The translations under genes and the position numbers were made by a program. The notes beneath the pieces were generated by a model, which saw nothing but the letters and a program-made list of their open reading frames with translations, ran no database searches and was not told the origin of the DNA. DNA of 18,327 nucleotides from Candidatus Colwellbacteria bacterium RIFCSPLOWO2_02_FULL_44_20b (GTDB lineage Bacteria; Patescibacteriota; Minisyncoccia; UBA6257; Colwellbacteraceae), in the NCBI GenBank assembly GCA_001817765.1, contig MHIZ01000036.1:286-18612 (forward strand). The letters run 5' to 3'. Below are positions 12,657 to 18,327 of this stretch, in pieces; position 1 is the first letter of the stretch; every line of letters begins with the position of its first letter.

Positions 12657-14287
12657 TTCAGCGAAGGCGGGTATCGTATAGCGGCTATTATGAGTCCTTG
12701 CCAAGGACTAGATGGGGGTTCGACTCCCCCTACCCGCTCCAATTTCAAACTCAACGGGATTTCTTCTCCCGATTCGTGGGCGGCGGCTATCGCCGCCCAT
12801 TGATTTTGCGCCGTTCCGCGCACCGCGCGGTGTGTGAGCAACAGGTTCAATCCGAAAACTTTTTGCAACAGTGATTTTTTGAAAGCCAACGGAGTCAATG
12901 CAGTCAATTCGTTCAGTGTTTGCGCGTCTTTTACCCAATTCTTGAGCGGTTCGAGCCACGCGGTTTGCTGGTGTTCAATATTCTCGATTTTCTCCTCCAG
13001 CGACTTCTTGCGCAAGAGAAGCTCCGCCTTCTCCAAGCGGTAGACTTCCCGCTCAATATCTTGGTCAAGATAGACGTCAAGAAGACGCTGGAGTTTTTGA
13101 GCGATAGTGGAAAGCTCGGTTTTCAACTCCCCAACAAGCGTTGCTGTATATATGGTAGCTTGGCTTGCATCTTTGTCAGCCATTTTCAGGAGTTCGTCAG
13201 CCCACTCGTTCGGCAAGGCATACGTTTTGAGAAGGTCGGATACCTGCCGATTCAAGATTTCTCCTCGCACGGCAGGCTCGGTACACTTGATAGCTTTGTT
13301 CTTCCGCGTACAGCGATAGTAAACGTATTCGTGGACATTGCCATTTTTCTGCCGCTTTATCTTATGCTCCGCGGTTATCATCATCCCGCACGTCCCGCAC
13401 CGGATCGCTCCGCACAATGCTTGCGGTTCATTCTCGGATTTATAGACGGGGCGTCCTCGTCGTTTCAAAACCGCCTGCACTTTATCGAATAATTGTTTTG
13501 AAACAATCGGCTCGTGGTTTCCTTCGTGGAGTTCTCCCATATAACGAAACAAGTCTTCTCCAAGTTCTCCTTTGGATACGCGTACCAAAAGAATCTTTTG
13601 CGATTCCATAATATCCCTGATGTTTATCGTACTTTTGGATTGCCCGACGATGTTCCGCAATAATGGGGTCATCAAAAGCTGTCCGATCTTGTTCAGCACC
13701 GGACTTACGACTTCATTCTTGAAACGCCTGTCATACGTCTCGAATTCGTCCCAGAAGGATTTAAGCACCGGATCAGTGAGCCGCTTTACCACCTGCTTGC
13801 GGTAGGTATCATCAACAAGCATACGATACACGCCAAGCAGAGTTGGGTGAGGGGCAATAAGTACCGCGCTAATGGAATTCGCAAGTATCATTTCCAATCG
13901 TGGACCCCATGAATCTTTGTAAAGGTGTTTGAAAATGGAAACCACCGAGGAAACAATGAGGTGATGTTCGTCTTTGTTCGCGGTTTCCAAAAGATTGAAG
14001 CCAACCGGATACTTTGTGTCTGCGGGATTCACATATACCACGTCTTTCATCCGTTCTTTGGGGATTCGTTTCAGAAGGTTGTCAACGAGCGTCCCGTGCG
14101 GATCAATGACCGCGAGTCCTTCGCCATTGCGAATATCCTGCACGATCATATTTTCAAGAAGCGTTGATTTGCCCGTGCCTGTTTTTCCAGTAACGAGCGT
14201 GTGATACCGTCTGTCGGCTCTTCTCACCCGCACGTCTTTCTGCGAGTCGTCCATCTGCTCAAAATATCCAAGCGTTACATCTGCCAT
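12587..14287 (-). CDS. Chimeric ORF: VirD4/TraD-like ATPase N-terminus fused to serine recombinase C-terminus
   Basis: 566 residues from ATG 14287. Residues 1-245 are the start of a TraD/VirD4-type ATPase: YHTLVTGKTGTGKSTLLENM with Walker A at 34-42, GEGLAVIDPHGTLVDNLLKR with Walker B around 58-65, and NIRDIMESQKILLVRVSKGE. The ATPase should continue with a second Walker-B-like/arginine-finger half, but near residues 244-250 (about position 13550) it switches to a large serine recombinase: FRYMGELHEGNHEPIVSKQL, a zinc ribbon with CGTC and later paired cysteines (295-338), and a coiled coil (about 375-450). The catalytic serine domain is absent. The tail runs antisense through tRNA-Gly. Neither enzyme is complete, so this is a fusion by deletion, not a working recombinase. 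TATACT six bases before ATG suggests a leaderless start. Confidence 0.8.
   Translation of the reverse strand: MADVTLGYFEQMDDSQKDVRVRRADRRYHTLVTGKTGTGKSTLLENMIVQDIRNGEGLAVIDPHGTLVDNLLKRIPKERMKDVVYVNPADTKYPVGFNLLETANKDEHHLIVSSVVSIFKHLYKDSWGPRLEMILANSISAVLIAPHPTLLGVYRMLVDDTYRKQVVKRLTDPVLKSFWDEFETYDRRFKNEVVSPVLNKIGQLLMTPLLRNIVGQSKSTINIRDIMESQKILLVRVSKGELGEDLFRYMGELHEGNHEPIVSKQLFDKVQAVLKRRGRPVYKSENEPQALCGAIRCGTCGMMITAEHKIKRQKNGNVHEYVYYRCTRKNKAIKCTEPAVRGEILNRQVSDLLKTYALPNEWADELLKMADKDASQATIYTATLVGELKTELSTIAQKLQRLLDVYLDQDIEREVYRLEKAELLLRKKSLEEKIENIEHQQTAWLEPLKNWVKDAQTLNELTALTPLAFKKSLLQKVFGLNLLLTHRAVRGTAQNQWAAIAAAHESGEEIPLSLKLERVGGVEPPSSPWQGLIIAAIRYPPSLNLPAGRALARQICLFRRLANSTK
12667..12741 (+). tRNA. 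tRNA-Gly(GCC) with encoded CCA
   Basis: Acceptor GCGGGTA/TACCCGC, anticodon arm AGTCC-TTGCCAA-GGACT, T arm GGGGG-TTCGACT-CCCCC, discriminator T and then CCA in the DNA. It is the only tRNA here with an encoded CCA. The recombinase-derived ORF lies antisense across the whole gene, and recombinase homology ends at this tRNA's 3' end. Confidence 0.93.
12778..12832. repeat. Hairpin-bearing repeat, copy 1 (second copy 17326-17380)
   Basis: GGGCGGCG-GCTAT-CGCCGCCC and CCGCGC-ACC-GCGCGG hairpins inside the recombinase C-terminal coding sequence. The first 30 bases and a 17-base block around the second hairpin are identical in the other copy. Confidence 0.85.
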
Positions 14288-14293
14288 ATATGA

Positions 14294-14299
14294 AGTATA
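14294..14299 (-). promoter_or_regulatory. -10 box of the chimeric ORF
   Basis: TATACT on the minus strand, six bases before ATG 14287; no Shine-Dalgarno. No convincing -35. Confidence 0.4.
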
Positions 14300-14305
14300 T
14301 AAAAA

Positions 14306-14328
14306 GACGAAAGGTTTTTCCTTCCGTC
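14306..14328 (-). terminator. Terminator-like hairpin upstream of the chimeric ORF
   Basis: On the minus strand GACGGAAGG pairs with CCTTTCGTC (one mismatch) around AAAAA and is followed by TTTTTAT. It would stop transcription from any minus-strand gene once located above 14330, of which none remains. Confidence 0.6.
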
Positions 14329-14329
14329 T

Positions 14330-14633
14330 TCTTAGCTGCGCCGTCTGTTGTGGCGTCCGTGCCCCGTACCAGCCGGGCAAAGCAATGGTACAAGGTGGGT
14401 GTTCGGCGTTTCGCCCCCGCCGGACACCCCCGCCGCCATACGCACAATAACGAGGGGCGGAGAGCCGAAAACAGTACAGAGTTGCCTGTATTCTATGGCG
14501 CGATTCGGGCGGGACGCAACACCACCTTATGCACAACTTTTATGCGGGTTTCAGGGAAGGCTACAACCTTGTACCTTTTGAGAAAAGTAGTATTCTTAAT
14601 ACAAAGAGTGGATAAGTCTAGATACCTGAAACA
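14330..14633. other. GC-rich non-coding block with inverted repeats
   Basis: I see no credible gene in this stretch. It is richer in G+C than its surroundings. GGGTGTTCGGCG (14397-14408) pairs with CGCCGGACACCC (14418-14429) around a 9-base loop. GGTACAAGGT (14387-14396) has its exact inverse ACCTTGTACC at 14566-14575. These bound a 189-base unit that could be an ncRNA, a recombination site or an element end. Confidence 0.55.
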
Positions 14634-14957
14634 ATGGATATGAACATAAAAGAATTTTTAAGACCTACAAAGGTGACGTGGATTAGTTTCGGCTGTCTTT
14701 TGTCCTTAAATATACTATCAGTAGTCGCAGGAATTATAGCCGCTAGCTGGACATTGATATCTGTACCATTAGTTCAAATGGTATGGTTATATAGTACGCT
14801 TTATAGAATTGGAGCTGACGTTGGAGGGAACGGAATTTTCGCAAAACCAAATCTTCTTGGTTGGTTAGCGGTTGCTGTTGGTAGTCTAATAACCTTGCTA
14901 GTTTATTACGTTTTCGCATCTACGCTTTCAAGGCGTTACCACCGTAAGCACGGATAA
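14634..14957 (+). CDS. Small integral membrane protein, unknown
   Basis: 107 residues (ATG 14634, or a second in-frame ATG at 14640). It has about three hydrophobic segments (14-36, 37-57, 74-96) and a basic tail (SRRYHRKHG), suggesting a cytoplasmic C-terminus. No family recognised. It opens a short plus-strand run of envelope-type genes. TAGATA nine bases upstream is a weak -10 and there is no Shine-Dalgarno. Confidence 0.6.
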   Translation: MDMNIKEFLRPTKVTWISFGCLLSLNILSVVAGIIAASWTLISVPLVQMVWLYSTLYRIGADVGGNGIFAKPNLLGWLAVAVGSLITLLVYYVFASTLSRRYHRKHG

Positions 14958-14995
14958 CTTTCTCAAACTGAAAAACTTAAATTATTAAGGAGGGG

Positions 14996-15001
14996 TATAA
15001 T
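14996..15001 (+). promoter_or_regulatory. -10 box of the secreted-protein gene
   Basis: A consensus TATAAT ten bases before ATG 15012. AAGGAGG lies upstream of this -10, so it would not be on the transcript as a ribosome site. Confidence 0.5.
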
Positions 15002-15011
15002 CTCTCTTTTT

Positions 15012-16067
15012 ATGTCCAAACTCAAATACGCTCTCTTTGGAGGAGTAATTTTTGCATTACTAATAATCTTCCCCTTCAGCACATCCGCTCAGACTGTCAC
15101 TATAGATAACGACTTATCTCCTGGAACTTTGGGTTATTGGTCAGTCATGGTGATGGATGGCGGCCAGTCTCGTACCGCTTTTATTACTGCCAGGCGTGCA
15201 TTTACTGGAGATATATTCACCGAAAATGTCTTGTTTGACTATTTTAGTTATGTAGATATCGGCCCACAAGGACAGGCATTCCTTTTATCAGGAACAATTC
15301 CCACGATTGACGTTACTGACCCTGATAAGGTTTCAAGTTCCGGTCAATTCATCGGTGCAAACGGAAATACGATTAACTGGACTGTAGCTAGTGCTATTCC
15401 AAACAACGGTAAGATAATGACGAACCGCATAGTCTTCAGGACAGCAAACGGAGGACCACTAGGCCCGCTTCGCTTTTACCAGTATTTAGACGAAGATGTT
15501 GAATCTGTCGGCGACGATGTATTTTTCACCAAAGGTTCGCTTATCGGACGCAACCTGGAGTTATTTACAATGGACAATAAAGAAGTGTACGGCGTAAGTC
15601 AATCGGGTGTATTTGACATTTTTTCTGGTTTAGAAAACACAACTTTTGCTGGGTGGGCTGCCGACGCTTTTGACTCAATGAGGCCGTGAATCACAGGCGC
15701 CGGACAGCAAGTATCTTTAGAAGGCGTGATCACAAATTTACCTCTTTTTACCCATCCGCAACTTGGAACAGTACGAGGACCAAGGGATGTGGTCTCGGTT
15801 CTCGCGTGGGATGTAAATCCTCAACTCAACACCGCGACTATTGTTACTACGTTAGGAGGAATACCCGACGTTACAAGTGCTTTCATACCTCCCCACATAA
15901 CCCCTCCTGGACAGAGAACTGTCCTTGGAAATATCAATCCAGCTTTTCCAACAATCGTCCTGACTCATGGTTTACTGGAAGCAAATACAGATCCAACCTC
16001 CTTATGGACATCTTACTTCGAGGCAAAACAAGCGGGGCGGTCGCCACTGATCCTATCAAGATGGTGA
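15012..16067 (+). pseudogene. Secreted protein gene split by an in-frame TGA
   Basis: Residues 1-26 are a signal peptide (hydrophobic core, cleavage after FSTSA). The mature part is beta-rich with many Gly, Thr and Asn (GYWSVMVMDGG, LRFYQYLDEDVESVGDDVFF, ELFTMDNKEVYGVS, TTFAGWAADAFDSMRP). TGA at 15687-15689 ends this 225-residue part, but the same frame stays open for another 125 codons in the same style (ITGAGQQVSLEGVITNLPLF, then PDVTSAFIPPHITPPG) to TGA 16065-16067. One base change (TGG Trp or CGA Arg to TGA) would explain it. It may be a recent pseudogene, a truncated secreted protein, a readthrough gene or a base error. No family recognised. Confidence 0.65.
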
Positions 16068-16567
16068 GCAATGAAACTACCCTCACGATTTTAGGTCTTC
16101 TGCTTGCTTTCGCCGGTCTTATTGGGTACGGAACTTTTAAAATAATTCATTACGAAGTCATGAAAAGTGTTGAAGGAGAAAGGAAGAAGTCTAAGATAGA
16201 GACACAAGTCAATACTGGTTTTGCAATTTGGCAAACTTACGTTTACGGAAAAGCAGTCAATAAAGGGGAAGAGCGAGAAAGAGGAGTTTTAACAAAATTA
16301 CTGGATCAATCTATTGAAGAGACTGAAAAGGCATTAAAAATAATAGCAGATCTTGATGAAGAAGCGAAAAAGGATGATGAGGTATTGATTTGTGTTTGTA
16401 AAAATAATCTATCTTATTATTATGCCGAGCGACGATATGAAAAAGATAGGGCAATCACTTATGCGCTAATAAATGACGTGATGGAAAAAATAAAAAAATA
16501 CCCCGACCGTGCTACCGAATGGGGTAAGAGTTACGAGTTTATTAAAAAACAATATGTTCCTACCTAA
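16061..16567 (+). CDS. Membrane-anchored helical (TPR-like) protein
   Basis: 168 residues from ATG 16061, which overlaps the previous gene's stop; GTG 16064 is an alternative. Residues 8-27 (LTILGLLLAFAGLIGYGTFK) are one membrane helix. From residue 35 on it is charged and helical: a segment with ETEKALKIIADLDEEAKKDD, then NNLSYYYAERRYEKDRAITY and a KKYPDRATEWGKSYEFI segment, a pattern like two TPR-type helical hairpins. The upstream frame (15686-16060) looks like a shadow of the secreted-protein gene. It is probably translated by coupling with that gene. Function unknown; TPR-like domains usually hold partner proteins. Confidence 0.65.
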   Translation: MVSNETTLTILGLLLAFAGLIGYGTFKIIHYEVMKSVEGERKKSKIETQVNTGFAIWQTYVYGKAVNKGEERERGVLTKLLDQSIEETEKALKIIADLDEEAKKDDEVLICVCKNNLSYYYAERRYEKDRAITYALINDVMEKIKKYPDRATEWGKSYEFIKKQYVPT

Positions 16568-16620
16568 GAATCAATCACTAATTCTTATTATCATATTCCT
16601 TATACTACTATATACTAAAC

Positions 16621-16836
16621 CTATTTCGCTGTTCCAGACTGTGGATCCATGTGTATAGATAAAAAATCACCCAAACGTATTTTGGGTAATGTAAAATTAG
16701 TTAATTTTACAAAACGGTATGCATTCGCATTTTCTTTTTTCGACTTTTTGATTTTTTTGTTTAGGTAGACCATGGGTCGAGTAGTAAACCGATCCTCGAA
16801 AAATGTAAAGATTGTTTTGTTGAATAGTCTCAACAT
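16621..16836 (-). CDS. Possible small hypothetical protein
   Basis: 71 residues, basic, with a KKIKKSKKEN run and no recognised motif. No Shine-Dalgarno or convincing promoter. It lies in a mostly non-coding stretch (16568-17508) and may be spurious. Confidence 0.25.
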   Translation of the reverse strand: MLRLFNKTIFTFFEDRFTTRPMVYLNKKIKKSKKENANAYRFVKLTNFTLPKIRLGDFLSIHMDPQSGTAK

Positions 16837-17171
16837 AGATTTTCATTCTGACGGCTTCATCCTAAGTAACAGGTCTTCTCCTCATTAGAGGAGTCGCCCG
16901 TAGCGAAAGCGAAACTTAACATCTCTTACTAAATCAATCAAGAGGTACTATTCAAACAATAGTATTATAACAGAGATTTTGAATATAAACCATAGCATTT
17001 TTTGGCTTATCTAAGCCAGATAGCGAATGTTATGCACAGTCTCGGTTTTTGCAGGGCAACCAGCCCGTCATATATTAGCGAAGCCCCGCCAGTAGGCGGG
17101 GCGGAGCGAACAAGATATATAAGTCGGGGGAGAATGTTTTTGAATTTCACCAATCGGCACGGGGGTTTTGG
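16837..17171. other. Non-coding stretch with two hairpins
   Basis: No convincing gene. CTCCTC-ATTA-GAGGAG (16878-16893) and GCCCCGCC-AGTA-GGCGGGGC (17083-17102) are perfect hairpins. The second is flanked by TATATTAGCG and ATATATAA, which allow a longer imperfect stem. Confidence 0.5.
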
Positions 17172-17241
17172 GAGTTGAAACTCACGGACTCTTGAGAGTC
17201 CGCACCTCAATCCGCAAGTTGAGCAAATCAGGGATTTCTGA
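17172..17241. repeat. Four consecutive perfect small stem-loops
   Basis: GAGT-TGAA-ACTC (17172-17183), CGGACTC-TTGA-GAGTCCG (17185-17202), CTCAA-N8-TTGAG (17206-17223) and TCAG-N6-CTGA (17228-17241) follow one another almost without gaps, directly before the recombinase relic. The second could be read as a tRNA-Ser(TGA)-type anticodon arm and the third as a variable arm, but no acceptor or proper T arm is visible. Confidence 0.5.
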
Positions 17242-17440
17242 TACTGTGATTTTGGAGATAGGTTCGAGCGTAGTTCAAAAGAATCTCCAGTTTTCTAGTG
17301 AGAGTTACAGAATCTCCCATTTCACGGGCGGCGGCTATCGCCGCCCATTGATTTTCAGGCGCTCCGCGCACCGCGCGGTGAGATAACAACAGGTTCGAGC
17401 CGAAGATTCTTGGGGACAACAGAGTAAGTTCTACGTCTTC
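17228..17440 (-). pseudogene. Relic of a serine recombinase C-terminus
   Basis: The minus-strand frame contains SPRIFGSNLLLSHRAVRG followed by ENQWAAIAAA. This aligns with VFGLNLLLTHRAVRG and NQWAAIAAA in the C-terminus of the chimeric ORF at 12587-14287. It is open only from a stop at 17443 to 17228, with no catalytic domain, zinc ribbon or coiled coil. Homology covers about 17285-17419 and ends at KLE, the same point where the other copy meets tRNA-Gly. Here no intact tRNA follows. Remains of a second integrated element. Confidence 0.75.
17326..17380. repeat. Hairpin-bearing repeat, copy 2
   Basis: Same two hairpins as 12778-12832: 30 identical bases from 17326 and an identical 17-base block around CCGCGC-ACC-GCGCGG. 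Confidence 0.85.
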
Positions 17441-17482
17441 TTATACTACGAAAACACAGCGCTAGCTGGTTTAAAACAGAAA

Positions 17483-17491
17483 TGCTATAAT
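17483..17491 (+). promoter_or_regulatory. Extended -10 promoter of the second HTH/LAGLIDADG-like gene
   Basis: TGCTATAAT (TGn plus consensus -10), 17 bases before ATG 17509. TATATA at 17496-17501 is a second candidate placing the start of transcription at the ATG. No Shine-Dalgarno. Confidence 0.55.
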
Positions 17492-17508
17492 AGGTTATAT
17501 AACTTAAC

Positions 17509-18174
17509 ATGGCATATCCAATAGAGAAAAAAGAGAAAGCTGTCCAGCTACGTAAACGCGGCTATTCTCTTAAAGAGGTGAGTCAGGTATTGTCCGTGCC
17601 TAAAAACACACTCTCACAGTGGCTCCGAGATATTATCCTCACACAAAGGAGTAAAAAAAGGTTACTTTCTAAAATACGAATCGGCCAACTGGTTTCTGCT
17701 GAAAAGAAAAAACAAAAAGTCTCAGAAATCTATGAAGAATACCTTAGCAAGGCGAGAAAAGAAATTAAAAAGTTAAAAAATGACCCGGATATAACAAGGG
17801 TGCTGTGTGCCCTTCTTTTCTGGTGTGAAGGAAACAAAAGTATTCAAGGAGGAATGCGATTCACAAATTCAGACCCTCGACTCGTGAAAACATTCTTAAA
17901 TCTGCTCCGGAATTCATTCTTTGTCGAAGAAAAAAAATTTAGAGTGTGTATCCATCTTCATTCTTATCACAATCCAGAAAAACAAATAAAATACTGGTCG
18001 GCTATTACAAAAATTCCACGAAACCAGTTTATTAAACCATTTCTTAAAAAGAATACTGGAAAAAGAATAAGAAATGGTTATAATGGCTGTGTATCTCTAC
18101 GCTACTACGATACAAAAGTCGCCCGAAAACTTTTAGCAACTGCACAGGTATTTTTAGAAAAGAAGGGGGTGTAA
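17509..18174 (+). CDS. HTH plus LAGLIDADG-like protein ending inside tRNA-Trp
   Basis: 221 residues, the same length as its homologue at 8904-9569. HTH at about 8-43 (VQLRKRGYSLKEVSQVLSV, then a NTLSQWLRDI segment), a basic coiled linker, then LCALLFWCEGNKS (99-111) as the LAGLIDADG-like helix, FTNSDPRLVKTFLNLLRNSF (118-137), and EKQIKYWSAITKIPRNQFI (157-175). Shared landmarks with the first copy are LRKRGYSL, the LxWxEG core, the N-S/T-DP-xLxKxFL helix and IKYW. Overall divergence is large, so this is not a recent duplication. The stop TAA is 18172-18174, positions 8-10 of tRNA-Trp. AT-rich and lysine-rich, likely acquired. I saw no severed tRNA-Trp half upstream. Confidence 0.8.
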   Translation: MAYPIEKKEKAVQLRKRGYSLKEVSQVLSVPKNTLSQWLRDIILTQRSKKRLLSKIRIGQLVSAEKKKQKVSEIYEEYLSKARKEIKKLKNDPDITRVLCALLFWCEGNKSIQGGMRFTNSDPRLVKTFLNLLRNSFFVEEKKFRVCIHLHSYHNPEKQIKYWSAITKIPRNQFIKPFLKKNTGKRIRNGYNGCVSLRYYDTKVARKLLATAQVFLEKKGV

Positions 18175-18236
18175 GCTCAATGGCAAACTGCCGCTCTCCA
18201 AAAGCGGACTTCCCCGTTCGAGTCGGGGCGCCCCCG
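18165..18236 (+). tRNA. tRNA-Trp(CCA) with an odd D arm
   Basis: Acceptor GGGGGTG/CGCCCCC, anticodon arm CCGCT-CTCCAAA-AGCGG, T arm CCCCG-TTCGAGT-CGGGG and G73 are all good. The D region (TAAGCTCAATGGCAAACT) pairs poorly, with AGCT/AACT as the best stem and one mismatch, and has C where A14 is expected. Relative to the usual TAGCTC one extra A makes the TAA stop of the overlapping protein gene. Possibly functional, possibly damaged. Confidence 0.75.
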
Positions 18237-18283
18237 CAACCGAAACGCCACAGTCCATCAACGAGCGGATGAGGGTAGAAAAT

Positions 18284-18313
18284 AAAAACGGGCGAATGTC
18301 CGTTTTTATTTTT
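18284..18313 (+). terminator. Rho-independent terminator after tRNA-Trp
   Basis: AAAAACGG and CCGTTTTT pair around GCGAATGT, followed by ATTTTTTG. It ends the HTH gene/tRNA-Trp transcript. Confidence 0.85.
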
Positions 18314-18327
18314 TGATGACTTTCAAA

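Noticed and set aside
12557..13611. Plus-strand frames opposite the chimeric ORF
   Set aside because: Shadow frames of the recombinase coding sequence; no motifs.
15687..15689. UGA reassigned to glycine as in Gracilibacteria/Absconditabacteria
   Set aside because: TGA ends the rodZ-like gene at the expected place, and recA, glyA and other conserved genes contain no in-frame TGA.
17007..17210. 67-codon minus-strand frame
   Set aside because: Runs through two perfect hairpins, has no ribosome site and no recognised protein features.
1..18327. CRISPR array, rRNA or toxin-antitoxin system
   Set aside because: Looked for regularly spaced repeats, rRNA motifs and typical toxin/antitoxin pairs; none seen.

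Overview
The window looks like a Patescibacteria (Candidate Phyla Radiation, probably Parcubacteria-group) chromosome segment. This rests on the compact layout, the small divergent housekeeping proteins, the order ftsK / membrane HTH protein / recA, tRNAs mostly without encoded CCA, and a TraD/VirD4-like ATPase and serine recombinase of the kind common in these genomes. UGA is used as a normal stop (the rodZ-like gene ends in TGA), so this is not one of the UGA=Gly lineages.

Positions 1-2850 (+ strand) hold the end of ftsK, a RodZ-like membrane HTH protein and recA in an overlapping operon closed by a terminator, followed by a HAD-like protein. Positions 2877-8141 (- strand) hold an undecaprenol/diacylglycerol kinase, folD and glyA (one-carbon metabolism), a VTT/DedA-like membrane protein, an anchored cupredoxin-fold protein, inorganic pyrophosphatase, protein-L-isoaspartate methyltransferase and tRNA-His. 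Positions 8368-9798 are a tRNA island: Phe on -, and Arg(CCT), Arg(TCT), Pro(TGG) on +. It is interrupted by an AT-rich ORF encoding an HTH plus LAGLIDADG-like protein. Positions 9868-12433 carry a methyltransferase, a UDG-like protein and two proteins without clear function.

Positions 12561-18236 are accessory DNA. An ORF fuses a VirD4/TraD-like ATPase N-terminus to the C-terminal half of a large serine recombinase, and its end runs antisense through tRNA-Gly. Next come a GC-rich non-coding block with inverted repeats and a small cluster of membrane or secreted proteins, one of which has an in-frame TGA. A non-coding stretch follows with hairpin clusters and a relic of a second serine recombinase C-terminus. 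A second HTH/LAGLIDADG-like gene closes the region, with its stop codon inside the 5' end of tRNA-Trp.

The most striking pattern is that two homologous 221-codon HTH/LAGLIDADG-like genes each end inside the 5' half of a tRNA gene. At the Arg locus a severed tRNA-Arg 5' half, with a plausible tRNA promoter still in front of it, sits on the other side of the gene. This looks like a small tRNA-targeting mobile unit whose coding sequence doubles as the replacement tRNA 5' half. The mechanism is inference; the layout is directly visible in the sequence.
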